From NCBI RefSeq assembly GCF_946886695.1, contig NZ_CAMPJD010000016.1:1-64000 (forward strand): a DNA stretch of 64,000 bases. Reading direction: 5' to 3'. The translations under genes and the position numbers were made by a program. Positions 37,873 to 48,496 of the stretch are shown here, in pieces. This stretch comes from an uncultured Pseudoxanthomonas sp. GTDB taxonomy: Bacteria; Pseudomonadota; Gammaproteobacteria; Xanthomonadales; Xanthomonadaceae. Each line of letters begins with the position of its first letter. Position 1 is the stretch's first letter. Under the pieces are notes generated by a model. It saw only the letters and a program-made list of their open reading frames with translations. It was not told where the DNA came from and made no database searches.

Positions 37873-38831
37873 GCGGCGGTGCCGACGGCGCGCTGCGCCA
37901 GTGCTGCCAGCGCATCGGCATGGCGGGGATCGTCGTTCAGGCACGGCAGGTAGCGCAGCTCGCCACCGGCATGCGCGAACTCCTCGGCGAAGCCGATCCC
38001 CACCTCCTCCAGCGTTTCCAGGCAGTCCACCGCGAAACCGGGGCACACCACGTCCACCCTGCGCACACCGCGCGCGGCCAGGTCGCGCAAGGTCACGTCG
38101 GTGGCGGGTTCCAGCCAGCGTTCCTTGCCGAAGCGGGACTGGTAGGTCAGCGTCCATTCGTCATCGCGCAGCCCCAGCGCCTGCACGATGGCGCGCGTGC
38201 TCGCCTCGCAGCGTTGCGGATACGGATCGCCGTTGCGGGCAAGGCGCTGCGGCAGTCCGTGATAGGAGAACAGCAGGTGTTCACCGGCACCGTTCGCCAG
38301 CCGCCACTGCCGGATCGATGCCGCCACGGCCGCCAGCCAGCCGGGATCGACCGAGTAGTCCTCGATGAAGTGCACCTCCAACCCCACGGCTTCCCGGGCG
38401 ACCACATCGCGCACGGATTCGGTGGTGGTGGTGGAGTACTGCGGATACAGCGGCAGCACCACGACACGCCGCACCCCGGCGGCACGCATCGCCTCCAGGC
38501 GCGCGCCCACAGAGGGCTGCCCGTAACGCATCGCATCGACCACCTGCCAGTCCGGCAGCCGCGCCTGCACCGCTTGGGCCAGCCGACGGGTGTACACGGC
38601 GAGCGGCGAACCCTCCGGCATCCAGATGCTCGCGTACTTGGCCGCAGCCTTGGGACCGCGCAGCGGCAGGATCAGGAAATGCAGCAGCGGGCACCACAGC
38701 CAGCGGGTCAGCTGGACCACGCGGTGGTCGTGCAGGAACTCGGACAGGTAACGGCGCACAGCGGGCGCCGTCGGCGCTTCCGGGGTGCCCAGGTTGACGG
38801 CGAGCAGGGCGGTGGGAGAGGTATCGGGCAT
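37869..38831 (-). CDS. hemH: Ferrochelatase
   Basis: 320-aa enzyme inserting Fe2+ into protoporphyrin [14 protein letters not shown] at the start, [12 protein letters not shown], the metal-site [11 protein letters not shown] and [15 protein letters not shown] are all family marks. ATG 38831 is preceded by CACAAT and six bases, a weaker leaderless-type promoter. The alpha/beta-hydrolase follows with overlap. Confidence 0.95.
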   Translation of the reverse strand: MPDTSPTALLAVNLGTPEAPTAPAVRRYLSEFLHDHRVVQLTRWLWCPLLHFLILPLRGPKAAAKYASIWMPEGSPLAVYTRRLAQAVQARLPDWQVVDAMRYGQPSVGARLEAMRAAGVRRVVVLPLYPQYSTTTTESVRDVVAREAVGLEVHFIEDYSVDPGWLAAVAASIRQWRLANGAGEHLLFSYHGLPQRLARNGDPYPQRCEASTRAIVQALGLRDDEWTLTYQSRFGKERWLEPATDVTLRDLAARGVRRVDVVCPGFAVDCLETLEEVGIGFAEEFAHAGGELRYLPCLNDDPRHADALAALAQRAVGTAA

Positions 38832-39001
38832 CCCGTTATTGTGGCAGAGCCGTGCACGCACACCGATTCGGAAATCCCATTGCGGCGATCAACCTCGCGA
38901 ACCGCGGCACGCACCGTCCAGCGTCAGTAGCGATTCATCCATTCACGCCTATTTTCAAACGATTGCAGTAACTTGCTGCCAATCCGCTTCTGGAGCCCCC
39001 C

Positions 39002-39859
39002 ATGAACCGCACGTCCCGCCGCCTGCTGCCGCCCACCGCCCTCGCGCTCGCCGCCGCCCTGTTCGCCGGGCAGGCCATCGCAGGTCCGAAGGAGGACGAG
39101 CGCGCGAACAACGCGGTTCGCGTGCTCAACGAAATCCAGCGCATTCCGGAGAACGGCATCCCCGACAAGCTGCTGGACGAAGGCAAGGCCATCATCGTCA
39201 TCCCGGACACGCTCAAGGCGGGACTGGTGATCGGCGGCCGTCGTGGCCACGGTCTGATGTCGGTGAAAAGCGCCGATGGCAGCTGGTCGCAGCCGGTGTT
39301 CGTCAAGCTCACCGGCGGCAGCATCGGCTTCCAAGCCGGCGTGCAGTCCTCGGACGTGGTGCTGGTGTTCCGCAATGACCGCTCGCTGGACTCCATCGTC
39401 AATGGCAAGTTCACCTTGGGTGCGGATGCCGGCGTGGCCGCGGGTCCGGTGGGCCGCAACGCCAGTGCCGCCACCGATGGCCAGCTGAAGGCCGAAATCT
39501 GGTCGTGGTCGCGCGCGCGTGGCCTGTTCGCTGGCGTGGCGCTGGATGGCGCCGTGCTGCAGATCGACGACGACGCCAACACCTCTGTCTACGGCAGCGC
39601 CGCGACGCCACGCGCGATCTTCGAGAGCCGCGCCGGCCAGCCGTCCAGCGCCGTGGTCGGCTTCCGCGACCAGCTGGAAGAAGTCACCGAACTCGCGCGG
39701 GGCAATCGCGGCACCACCGGGATGTCCACGCAGGTGGCGGCCTCCACGCCCGCGCCCGTCACCGCGCCGGTCGTGGTGGAAGCCCCCGCGCAGGCGCAGG
39801 GGTTCGAACCGGTGCAGGACGGCGAAGTACGCACCGAACCGCTGGACGGCAACCCGTAA
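39002..39859 (+). CDS. Secreted SYLF-domain (Ysc84-like) lipid-binding protein
   Basis: 285-aa protein with a signal peptide (LLPPTALALAAALFAGQAIA), then a SYLF domain (AVRVLNEIQRIPENGIPDKLLDEGKAIIVIP…GGSIGFQAGVQSSDVVLVFRN…SRARGLFAGVALDGAVLQID). The C-terminal 60 residues are Pro/Ala-rich. SYLF domains bind phosphoinositides in eukaryotes; the bacterial role is not known. Confidence 0.85.
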   Translation: MNRTSRRLLPPTALALAAALFAGQAIAGPKEDERANNAVRVLNEIQRIPENGIPDKLLDEGKAIIVIPDTLKAGLVIGGRRGHGLMSVKSADGSWSQPVFVKLTGGSIGFQAGVQSSDVVLVFRNDRSLDSIVNGKFTLGADAGVAAGPVGRNASAATDGQLKAEIWSWSRARGLFAGVALDGAVLQIDDDANTSVYGSAATPRAIFESRAGQPSSAVVGFRDQLEEVTELARGNRGTTGMSTQVAASTPAPVTAPVVVEAPAQAQGFEPVQDGEVRTEPLDGNP

Positions 39860-39943
39860 CGGAAGTAATGGGCGGTGGATCGCCATCCCGGCGGTCCGCC
39901 TGCGCTATCCTGAGCGCCCCGACTTTTCCAGCGAGTACACACC

Positions 39944-40165
39944 ATGGGCGGTTTGAGCATCTGGCATTGGATCATCGTGCTGGTGGTCGTGTTGCTCGTC
40001 TTCGGGACCAAGCGCCTGCGCAACGCCGGCCAGGACCTGGGCGAGGCGGTCAAGGGCTTCAAGAAGGGCATGAAGGACGACGACAAGCCGGCCGGCCAGT
40101 TGAACGACCAGTCGCGCACCGATGAATCCAGCGCCGCCAAAGAGCGCGACCGCGACGCCAACTGA
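39944..40165 (+). CDS. tatA: Sec-independent translocase subunit TatA
   Basis: 73-aa protein with the short N-terminal helix [16 protein letters not shown], the FGTKRLRN hinge and an amphipathic helix ([14 protein letters not shown]) followed by a charged tail. It forms the Tat pore for folded proteins. TATCCT at about 39907 is a possible -10. First gene of tatABC. Confidence 0.93.
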   Translation: MGGLSIWHWIIVLVVVLLVFGTKRLRNAGQDLGEAVKGFKKGMKDDDKPAGQLNDQSRTDESSAAKERDRDAN

Positions 40166-40189
40166 TCGCGCGGCATCGCGGCCGCGGCC

Positions 40190-40660
40190 ATGTTCGACAT
40201 CGGTTTCAGTGAACTGCTGGTCATCGCCATCGTTGCGTTGATCGTGCTGGGTCCCGAGCGCCTGCCCAAGGCGGCGCGCTTCGCCGGCCTGTGGGTGCGC
40301 CGCGCGCGGGCGCAGTGGTACTCGGTGAAGGACGAGCTGGAACGCGAACTCGCCGCCGACGAACTGAAGCGCAACCTGCAGGACGCCAAGGACGCGATGC
40401 GCGAGACCGAGCAACGCATCCGCGACAGCGCCCGCGAAACCGAGCAGCAGTTCGAGGAAGTGCGCCAGGCCGCACGCGACGACGCCAAGGCCTTGCACGA
40501 TGACGTGGCGTCGGCGATCACGCCACCCGCGCTGGCAAGGCCGGCTGCGGCGACCGAACAGGCGGCCGACGCTGTCGACACGCCCACCGGTGAGGCCGCC
40601 ACCGACGCGCCCGAAACCGGCACCACGGCCGACCTGTTCCCGCCGAAGGAGACGCGATGA
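40190..40660 (+). CDS. tatB: Sec-independent translocase subunit TatB
   Basis: 156-aa TatB with GFSELLVIAIVALIVLGPERLPK and a long amphipathic helix (ERELAADELKRNLQDAKDAMRETEQ), plus an acidic Ala/Pro-rich C-terminus. It forms the Tat receptor with TatC. The stop overlaps the tatC ATG by 4 bases. Confidence 0.93.
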   Translation: MFDIGFSELLVIAIVALIVLGPERLPKAARFAGLWVRRARAQWYSVKDELERELAADELKRNLQDAKDAMRETEQRIRDSARETEQQFEEVRQAARDDAKALHDDVASAITPPALARPAAATEQAADAVDTPTGEAATDAPETGTTADLFPPKETR

Positions 40661-41412
40661 ACCGCGAATCCTCGAACCAGGAAGCCGAAAGCAGCCTGAT
40701 GGAACATCTGCTGGAGCTGCGCACGCGGCTGGTGCGTGGATTGGCGGGCACGGGCGTCATCCTGCTGGCGCTGCTGCCCTTCGTACGCCAGCTCTACGAT
40801 CGCCTGGCGCAGCCGTTGATTTCGCAGCTGCCGGCCGGCCAGGCCGCGCAGATGATCGCCAGCGACCCGACCTCGGGCTTTTTCGCGCCGATCAAGCTGG
40901 CTTTCTTCACCGCCCTGTTCCTGTCCTCGCCGTGGCTGCTGTACCAGGCGTGGAGCTTCGTCGCCCCCGGGCTGTACAAGCATGAGAAGCGATTGGCGAT
41001 GCCGCTGCTGGCGTCGGCCATCGTGCTGTTCTATGCCGGTTGCGCGTTCGCGTATTTCCTGGTGCTGCCCAGCGTGTTCCACGCACTGACGGTGTTCACG
41101 CCGGACATCGTGACGCTGGCGCCGGACCCGGCGAAGTACCTGGACTTCGTGATGGTGATCTTCCTGGCCTTCGGCGTGAGCTTCGAGCTGCCGGTGGCGC
41201 TGGTGATCATGGTGCTGCTGGGCTGGGTGACACCGCAGCAACTGCGCGAGGGCCGCGGCTACGCGATCGTCGGCGTGTTCGTCGTCGCCGCGCTGATCAC
41301 CCCGCCGGACGTGGTGTCGCAGCTGATGCTCGCCATCCCCATGTGCCTGCTGTACGAACTGGGCATCGTCGCGGCGAGCTGGTTGAAGCCGAAAGAACAG
41401 TCCGCATCGTAG
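40657..41412 (+). CDS. tatC: Sec-independent translocase subunit TatC
   Basis: 251-aa six-helix membrane protein that reads twin-arginine signals. MEHLLELRTRLVRG, SPWLLYQAWSFVAPGLYKHEKR and FGVSFELPVALV are family blocks. The stop TAG (41410-41412) directly abuts a perfect 8-bp palindrome (GGCGGGCC-CT-GGCCCGCC). Confidence 0.95.
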   Translation: MNRESSNQEAESSLMEHLLELRTRLVRGLAGTGVILLALLPFVRQLYDRLAQPLISQLPAGQAAQMIASDPTSGFFAPIKLAFFTALFLSSPWLLYQAWSFVAPGLYKHEKRLAMPLLASAIVLFYAGCAFAYFLVLPSVFHALTVFTPDIVTLAPDPAKYLDFVMVIFLAFGVSFELPVALVIMVLLGWVTPQQLREGRGYAIVGVFVVAALITPPDVVSQLMLAIPMCLLYELGIVAASWLKPKEQSAS

Positions 41413-41430
41413 GGCGGGCCCTGGCCCGCC
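41409..41430. repeat. Short palindromic repeat abutting the tatC stop codon
   Basis: GTAG followed by GGCGGGCC-CT-GGCCCGCC, a perfect 8-bp stem starting immediately after the TAG. It may act as a weak terminator or mRNA 3'-end protector; there is no T run. Confidence 0.6.
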
Positions 41431-41454
41431 GTACCGCGATACCTACCGCCTCGA

Positions 41455-42342
41455 TCAGACCTCGATGTGGGTACTGGCTTGCGGCGCGCCACCGCCGCTG
41501 ACTGGCGTGTCGGCCACCATGTGGCGCCAGGCGTAGTAGGTGGACGCGACGTAGATCGGCAGCAACACCGCCATCGCCAGCTGCACCAACGGTCCAGCCA
41601 AGACGCCTGCGCCAACGAGCTGCAGCGTCGCGATGAGGACCGTTGCGCATACGGCCAGCACCATGCCCGCGACGATGGCCAGCAAGTAGAACATCAGCAT
41701 CGCCGTCCAGTTGCGGGCACACGCCAAGAAGCTCTTGCGAAGGGCTTCCACCGCGCGGGACCCTGAGAACACGATCTCGGGCACCACCAAGAAGATCAAC
41801 CACAGCATCGCCACGAAAAACGCAGGAAGCAGCACCAGCATCCAGAAGGTCAACCGGAACACGGGCAGGCTCTGGAGCAGAGCGGGGTCGGCCGCCTGGC
41901 CAGCCTGCGCCAGCGCTGAAAGCCTCTGCGTTACCTCGATCAGCTGCTCGACGCCGGAGGGCCCGATTAGCAGTGCCAATGAAAGGAACATGGCGGCGAA
42001 TGCTCCCAACTGCGGAACAAGGCTGCTCAGCAGCAAGGCCAGGCCACGTCCGTCACGAGCGGGCTGCAGCAGCAGGGAGGGCACGACCGCCCGGCCTTCA
42101 TCCAATTCGCGGATAACCCACATCAGTCCGCCAAGGAACAAGGGCTGCGCAAGAATCAGCACGATCTGCAGCGCGATCCCCAGCGACGGAACACCGATCG
42201 CGATGAGACCGGCGATCAGTGCCAAGAACTGCCACAGCAGGGCCATGCCAATCAGCGGCACCGGCGCGCGCTTCAGCAGCGCGAAGCCTGCCAGCAGCCA
42301 TTCCGCGCCGGCACTGGCCGGCACCTTGTTGATCGTCGACAT
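41455..42342 (-). CDS. BPSS1780-like integral membrane protein
   Basis: 295-aa protein with about six to eight hydrophobic helices; the opening NKVPASAGAEWLLAGFALLKRAPVPLIGMAL matches the BPSS1780/DUF2189-type family of unknown function. The tail after the last helix (WRHMVADTPVSGG) is soluble. ATG 42342 has GGGAGA-like sequence upstream on the minus strand. Confidence 0.75.
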   Translation of the reverse strand: MSTINKVPASAGAEWLLAGFALLKRAPVPLIGMALLWQFLALIAGLIAIGVPSLGIALQIVLILAQPLFLGGLMWVIRELDEGRAVVPSLLLQPARDGRGLALLLSSLVPQLGAFAAMFLSLALLIGPSGVEQLIEVTQRLSALAQAGQAADPALLQSLPVFRLTFWMLVLLPAFFVAMLWLIFLVVPEIVFSGSRAVEALRKSFLACARNWTAMLMFYLLAIVAGMVLAVCATVLIATLQLVGAGVLAGPLVQLAMAVLLPIYVASTYYAWRHMVADTPVSGGGAPQASTHIEV

Positions 42343-42375
42343 CGGGGATCTCTGGGAGAAATGCAGCAGGGGGAC

Positions 42376-43125
42376 TCAGCGCGCGTGCAGGCCACGCGCA
42401 TGGCGGACGAACCGCCGCAATAGTTTGCGGGCTTGCGGCGCCGCCGTCACGCCGCGGGCAATGGTGCCCGGGCAACGGCCTTCGCTGCGCAGGTGGTCGG
42501 CGCGGGCGTGCACGTAACCGCGCATGTGGTGGGTGGCGAATTCGGGATGGAACTGCACGCCCCAAGCGTGGTCGCGCCAGCGGAACGCATGGCAATCGTC
42601 CTGCTCGGAACGCGCCAGCACGGTGGCGCCCTCCGGCGGCCGCGCCACGGTCTGCACATGGGTGGCGTGGGCAGTGAACTTCAGTGGCAGCGCGCCGAAC
42701 AGTGGATCATCCTGCGCCTGCGGATGCAGATCGATGTGGACCGTGCCCGATTCGCGCCCGGCCGGGTTGTAGGCCACCTCGCCACCCAGCGCATGCGCCA
42801 GCAGCTGGTGGCCGTAGCAGATGCCCAGCAGCGGCAGGCCTTCATGGGCCGCGTCGCGCAGCCATTCCGCACTGCGTTCGCTCCAGTCGGCGCGGTCGGT
42901 GACCATCGCGGCGGAGCCGCTGACGATGACGCCGGCGAAGCCTTCGCGAGGCGGCAATACGTCGCCCCGCTCCACGTTCGCCACCACGGTTTCGTCCGCC
43001 TCCAGCCCCGCAGCCACGCGGATCCAGTGCGGGAAGCCGCCATACCGTCGCATCGAGCGCACCGGCTGGCCGGTTTCAACGATGAGGAAAGGGGCTTTCA
43101 CGGCGGCATCCACGACGGCAAACAT
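42376..43125 (-). CDS. Class I glutamine amidotransferase
   Basis: 249-aa stand-alone amidotransferase domain with the catalytic Cys in [12 protein letters not shown] and His-x-Glu in [12 protein letters not shown]. The C-terminal 40 residues ([22 protein letters not shown]) are extra. Members of this GMP-synthase-like family work on diverse metabolites; the partner is unknown. It is divergent from glyQ, with about 60 bases between. Confidence 0.85.
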   Translation of the reverse strand: MFAVVDAAVKAPFLIVETGQPVRSMRRYGGFPHWIRVAAGLEADETVVANVERGDVLPPREGFAGVIVSGSAAMVTDRADWSERSAEWLRDAAHEGLPLLGICYGHQLLAHALGGEVAYNPAGRESGTVHIDLHPQAQDDPLFGALPLKFTAHATHVQTVARPPEGATVLARSEQDDCHAFRWRDHAWGVQFHPEFATHHMRGYVHARADHLRSEGRCPGTIARGVTAAPQARKLLRRFVRHARGLHAR

Positions 43126-43184
43126 CAGCGGGAAAAGGGCTTGCCCGTATACTAGCCCGCTTTTCCGCAGTGCACGATAAGTCG

Positions 43185-44114
<930 letters not shown>

Positions 44115-44115
44115 A

Positions 44116-44260
44116 GCCCCTCTCCCCTCGGCGACCGCAGGAAGTCCCTGTGGGAGAGAGGGGTTGGGGAGAGGGGCGATGGAGTCCCGATGGTTTGGCC
44201 GTCATGACTCCGCTCGCCCCTCATCCGCCCTTCGGGCACCTTCTCCCGCAGGGAGAAGGG
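44116..44260. repeat. Composite inverted repeat between glyQ and glyS
   Basis: Outer arms GCCCCTCTCCCC (44116-44127) and GGGGAGAGGGGC (44166-44177) form one hairpin; a second unit, GCCCCTCATCCGCCC…GGGAGAAGG (44216-44259), includes CTTCTCCC-GCA-GGGAGAAG. The second unit recurs, inverted, downstream of glyS. Such elements are common intergenic repeats in Xanthomonadaceae. Confidence 0.75.
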
Positions 44261-44282
44261 AACAACTCAAGGTTGCATGCAC

Positions 44283-46460
44283 ATGAGCGAACAAAAATCC
44301 CTGCTGGTCGAACTCGGCACCGAAGAGTTGCCGGTCAAGGCGTTGCCCGGGCTGGCGCAGGCCTTCTTCGATGGCGTGATCACGGCGCTGGAGAAGCGTG
44401 GCATCGGCTTCGAGCGCGGCGATGCCAAGCCGCTGTACACGCCACGCCGCCTGGCGGTGCTGTTGCCCGCCGTCGACGTGGAGCAGCCGGAACAGAAATC
44501 CGAAGTGTTGGGCCCCTACCTCAACATCGCGCTGGACGCGAACGGCGCGCCGACCAAGGCGCTGGAAGGGTTCGCCGCCAAGGCCGGCATCGACTGGACG
44601 CAGCTGGAGCGCACCACCGACGGCAAGGGCGAGCGTTTCGTCCACCGCGCAGTGAAGCCCGGCGCGAAGACCGCCGACCTGCTGGCCGACATCGTGCGCG
44701 AGGCGCTGGCCGGCATGCCGATTCCCAAGCCGATGCGCTGGGGCGACCACGACTACGCGTTCGCACGGCCGGTGCACTGGCTGGTGCTGCTGCTGGGCAA
44801 GGACGTGGTGGAGGCCGATGTGCTGGGCGTGAAATCCGACCGCATGAGCCGTGGCCATCGCTTCGAACATGACAAGCCGGTGTGGATCGGCAACCCGGGC
44901 GACTACGTGGACGCGCTGCGCGGCGCGCGCGTACTGGTCGATGCCGATGCCCGTCGTGCGCGCATCGTCGACGAAGTGCAGCAGGCCGCCGCCAAGGCCG
45001 GCGGAAGCGCGCGCATCACCGACGACAACCTGGAGCAGGTGGTCTGCCTGACCGAGTGGCCGGCGGCGGTGCTGTGCAGCTTCGAATCCGCGTTCCTGGC
45101 CGTACCTCAGGAAGCACTGATCGAGACGATGGAGGTCAACCAGAAGTTCTTCCCCGTGCTGAGCGATAGCGGAAAGCTGACCGAGCATTTCATCGGCATC
45201 GCCAACATCGAATCGCAGAACGTAGAGGAAGTCCGCAAGGGCTACGAGCGCGTGATCCGTCCGCGCTTCTCCGATGCGAAGTTCTTCTTCGATGAAGACC
45301 TGAAGCAGGGTCTCGTGTCGATGGGCGATGGCCTGAAGACCGTCACCTACCAGGCCAAGCTGGGCAGCGTCGCCGACAAGGTCGCACGCGTGGCGGCGTT
45401 GGCCGAAACCATCGCCGTGCAGATCGGTGCCGATCCGGCACAGGCACGTCGCGCCGCGGAACTGGCGAAGAACGACTTGCAGTCGCGCATGGTCAACGAG
45501 TTTCCCGAGCTGCAGGGCATCGCAGGTCGCCACTACGCCCTCGCCGCTGGCGAGCCGAAGGAGATCGCGCTGGCCATCGACGAGGCCTACCAGCCGCGCT
45601 TCGCCGGTGACGACATCGCGCTGTCGCCGCTGGGCAAGGTCCTGGCGATTGCGGAACGGCTGGATACGCTGGCGGGTGGATTCGCTGCTGGGTTGAAACC
45701 GACCGGCAACAAGGATCCGTTCGCGCTGCGGCGCAATGCGCTGGGGTTGGCGCGGACTGTGATTGAAAGCGGGTTTGATTTTCAGTTGAATGAATCGTTG
45801 GCTGCTGCCTTACGGCCGACACAAGTTCAACACGCAATCAAAGACCTACGTCTCAAGGAAGGCCCCAACACCAGAGAGCACTTAAATGCAGGGATGAGTG
45901 AAGATTTCCAGCAAGAGATTTTCACGACCCGCGTCCAAGTAGACCTCTACGACTTCATCCTTGATCGCCTGCGCGGCTACTACGCCGACAAGGGCGTGCC
46001 AGGTGCGCACTTCAACGCAGTCGCAGAAGTAATGCGAGAAAAAGGGAGGTCCTCCCTCTACGATTTCGACACGCGCCTCGATGCCATCGGCACCTTCGCC
46101 ACGCTGCCGGAAGCCGAGGCATTGGCCGCGGCCAACAAGCGCATCGGCAACATCCTCAAGAAGGCCGACATCGCCATCCCGCATGCGATCGACCGCGCGC
46201 TGCTGACTGATCCGGCGGAAAGCGCGCTGGCCGAAGCCGTTGAAGCCGTGCTCGGCGAGACCGACGAAGCGCTGCACCACCACGACTACGTCACCGTGCT
46301 GAACCACCTCGCCCGCCTGCGCCCGCAGGTCGACGCGTTCTTCGACAGCGTGATGGTCAATGCCGACGATCCGGCCGTGCGCGCCAACCGCCTTGCGCTG
46401 CTGAAACGCCTGGCCGACCGCTTCCGTGCAGTCGCGGCCATCGAGCATCTGTCGAGCTGA
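44283..46460 (+). CDS. glyS: Glycyl-tRNA synthetase beta subunit with an anomalous internal segment
   Basis: 725-aa beta subunit needed for tRNA binding. [50 protein letters not shown] and [18 protein letters not shown] are intact, and the C-terminal [20 protein letters not shown] is normal. Codons about 495-600 (45765-46075) are strikingly less GC-rich than the rest and include a Gln/Thr/Lys-rich stretch ([20 protein letters not shown]) that lengthens the protein by roughly 30 residues over close relatives. ATG 44283 or 44277 may start translation. Confidence 0.93.
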   Translation: MSEQKSLLVELGTEELPVKALPGLAQAFFDGVITALEKRGIGFERGDAKPLYTPRRLAVLLPAVDVEQPEQKSEVLGPYLNIALDANGAPTKALEGFAAKAGIDWTQLERTTDGKGERFVHRAVKPGAKTADLLADIVREALAGMPIPKPMRWGDHDYAFARPVHWLVLLLGKDVVEADVLGVKSDRMSRGHRFEHDKPVWIGNPGDYVDALRGARVLVDADARRARIVDEVQQAAAKAGGSARITDDNLEQVVCLTEWPAAVLCSFESAFLAVPQEALIETMEVNQKFFPVLSDSGKLTEHFIGIANIESQNVEEVRKGYERVIRPRFSDAKFFFDEDLKQGLVSMGDGLKTVTYQAKLGSVADKVARVAALAETIAVQIGADPAQARRAAELAKNDLQSRMVNEFPELQGIAGRHYALAAGEPKEIALAIDEAYQPRFAGDDIALSPLGKVLAIAERLDTLAGGFAAGLKPTGNKDPFALRRNALGLARTVIESGFDFQLNESLAAALRPTQVQHAIKDLRLKEGPNTREHLNAGMSEDFQQEIFTTRVQVDLYDFILDRLRGYYADKGVPGAHFNAVAEVMREKGRSSLYDFDTRLDAIGTFATLPEAEALAAANKRIGNILKKADIAIPHAIDRALLTDPAESALAEAVEAVLGETDEALHHHDYVTVLNHLARLRPQVDAFFDSVMVNADDPAVRANRLALLKRLADRFRAVAAIEHLSS

Positions 46461-46466
46461 TGGTTT

Positions 46467-46612
46467 CCTTCTCCCCGCGTGCGGGGAGAAGGTGCCCGGA
46501 GGGCGGATGAGGGGCCAGCGCGGCCACTCATCAGGCTCCGACGCATCCTGTCTCCGTTCGCCGCCCCTCACCCGCCTTCGGCTCCCTCTCCCCGCGTGCG
46601 GGGAGAGGGAGC
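46467..46612. repeat. Composite inverted repeat downstream of glyS
   Basis: Unit 1 (46467-46515) is CCTTCTCCCCGCGTGCGGGG-AGAAGGTGCCCGGAGG-GCGGATGAGGGGC, the inverse complement of the unit upstream of glyS at 44216-44259. Unit 2 (46562-46608) is GCCCCTCACCCGCC…TCCCCGCGTGCGGGGAGAGGG, in the same orientation as the upstream copy. Both contain a CTCCCCGCGTGCGGGGAG hairpin. The two units face each other around a 46-bp spacer. Confidence 0.75.
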
Positions 46613-46699
46613 TCCCGCATGCGGCGGTCAACGGCGCTTCGCGGGAAACGTGACCTGAAACTGCGCGCCCACCCTTCACCCCACTTAACCCTCACCGGT

Positions 46700-46705
46700 T
46701 ATCCT
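46700..46705 (+). promoter_or_regulatory. -10 element of tamA, near-leaderless
   Basis: TATCCT followed by six bases and the tamA ATG at 46712. TTAACC about 12 bases further up may serve as a weak -35. No Shine-Dalgarno is present. Confidence 0.4.
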
Positions 46706-46711
46706 GCCCGC

Positions 46712-48496
46712 ATGCGTCGACTCCCCTGCTTCGCCACCGCCGTCGTCCTGCTTGCCGCAACCGGTCCGGCCTGGGCCGCGGCCATCGTCGACAAGGTGCA
46801 GATCGAAGGGCTCGACAACGAGTTGATGATCGAAAACGTCAACACCGCGCTGTCGCTCAACGACTCGCTCGGCAAGCGGCTGGGCGAGTCGCGTCTGGAA
46901 TACCTGCTGGGTGAAGCCGTCGCCGAAACGCGCGAAGCGCTGGAGCCCTTCGGCTACTACTCGCCCACCATCACCGTGGATGCCCCGCGCACCGAAGGCG
47001 CCAACGACGAGCGACTCACCATCACCCTGCGGGTAACCCTCGGCGAACCCGTCCGCGTGCGCGGGCGCGACCTGTCCATCGAGGGCGAGGGCGGCGACGA
47101 CCGCTACCTGAAGGAAGACCTGGACGCATTCGCGCCGAAAGTCGGCGAGGTCTTCGACCACACGACCTACGAAGCCAGCAAGCTGACCATCGTGCGGCGC
47201 CTGGCGGATCGCGGCTACTTCGATGCCGACTTCACCCACCGGCGGGTGGAAGTCACGCGGGCCGAACACGCCGCCGACATCGCGCTGGGTTGGGTCAGCG
47301 GCATCCGCTACGACATGGGCCCGACCACCTTCCACCAGGACAAGTTCGACCAGGGGTTGTTGGACAAGCTGGTGTACTGGGAAGAAGGCAGCTATTTCCA
47401 CCAGGGCAAACTGGATCGTCTGCGCGAATCACTTGTCGGCCTGGACTATTTTTCCAGCATCGACATCCAGGCCAATCCGGACAAGGCCGAGGACGGCCGC
47501 GTGCCGGTGGACGTGAACCTGGAGCTGGCCAAGCGCGACATCTACACCGCCGGCGTCAGCTACGGCACCGAGAGCGGCCCCGGTATCCGGCTGGGCCTGG
47601 ACCGTCGTTACGTGAATTCGCGCGGTCACAAGCTGTCCACGCACCTGGACTACGCGCAGAAGCGCAAGACGCTGCTGACCCAGTACCGCATTCCGGCCTT
47701 CAAGTGGCTGGACGGGTGGTACACCGTGGGCGTGCAGGCCAGCGATGAGCAGACCGACTACATCGACCTGCGCCATGTCGAATTCACCGGCAGCCGCAGC
47801 GGCCAGGTCAGCGAGGACTGGACGGCGGTGGCGTCGATCCACGCGCTGCGCGAGCGCTGGCGCTATGTCGAAGACGACCCGGTCACCGGCCTGCCGGACA
47901 CCACCGTGCAGTACGCCACATTCACCTACCCGTCGCTGCGCGCGGACTACACCAACTCACCGCTCGGCTCGAACCGCCCCGACCAGCTGGCCGGGTCCAT
48001 CCTGCTGCGCGGCGGCGTGGAAGGCGCGGGCTCGGACGCCAACTTCCTGCAGTTCCACATGCGCGCGCGCTGGTCGCAGCACTACAAGACCAACAGCACG
48101 CTGATCGTGCGCGGCGAGTACGGCCACACCTTCACCAGCTCGCTCGTCGCCATGCCACCGTCGCTGCGTTTCTTCGCGGGCGGTGACCGCAGTATCCGCG
48201 GTTATGCCTGGCGCGAAGTCGGTCCGCGCCGCGGCGATTACGCGCTGGGGGCGAAGAACGTGCTCACCAGCAGCGTGGAGTACGAGTTCTATCCGAAGGG
48301 CGGCCCGTACGGTGGCGCAGTATTCGTGGACACCGGCAGCGCCTTCGACGGCACCCGTCCCGACCTGAGCACCGGCATCGGCGTGGGCCTGCGCTGGCGT
48401 TCGCCGGTAGGGCCGGTGCGTCTGGACCTGGCGCATGGCCTGAATGACCCGGATTCCAGCGTCCAGATCTACCTCAACATCGGGACCGATCTGTGA
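46712..48496 (+). CDS. tamA: Translocation and assembly module TamA (outer-membrane Omp85)
   Basis: 594-aa Omp85 protein: signal peptide (TAVVLLAATGPAWA), three POTRA domains (about 25-260) and a 16-strand barrel. The lid-lock motif appears as FFAGGDRSIRGYAWRE and the barrel ends IYLNIGTDL. With TamB it moves proteins and/or phospholipids to the outer membrane. The stop overlaps the tamB GTG by 4 bases. Promoter TATCCT lies 6 bases before the ATG. Confidence 0.92.
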   Translation: MRRLPCFATAVVLLAATGPAWAAAIVDKVQIEGLDNELMIENVNTALSLNDSLGKRLGESRLEYLLGEAVAETREALEPFGYYSPTITVDAPRTEGANDERLTITLRVTLGEPVRVRGRDLSIEGEGGDDRYLKEDLDAFAPKVGEVFDHTTYEASKLTIVRRLADRGYFDADFTHRRVEVTRAEHAADIALGWVSGIRYDMGPTTFHQDKFDQGLLDKLVYWEEGSYFHQGKLDRLRESLVGLDYFSSIDIQANPDKAEDGRVPVDVNLELAKRDIYTAGVSYGTESGPGIRLGLDRRYVNSRGHKLSTHLDYAQKRKTLLTQYRIPAFKWLDGWYTVGVQASDEQTDYIDLRHVEFTGSRSGQVSEDWTAVASIHALRERWRYVEDDPVTGLPDTTVQYATFTYPSLRADYTNSPLGSNRPDQLAGSILLRGGVEGAGSDANFLQFHMRARWSQHYKTNSTLIVRGEYGHTFTSSLVAMPPSLRFFAGGDRSIRGYAWREVGPRRGDYALGAKNVLTSSVEYEFYPKGGPYGGAVFVDTGSAFDGTRPDLSTGIGVGLRWRSPVGPVRLDLAHGLNDPDSSVQIYLNIGTDL

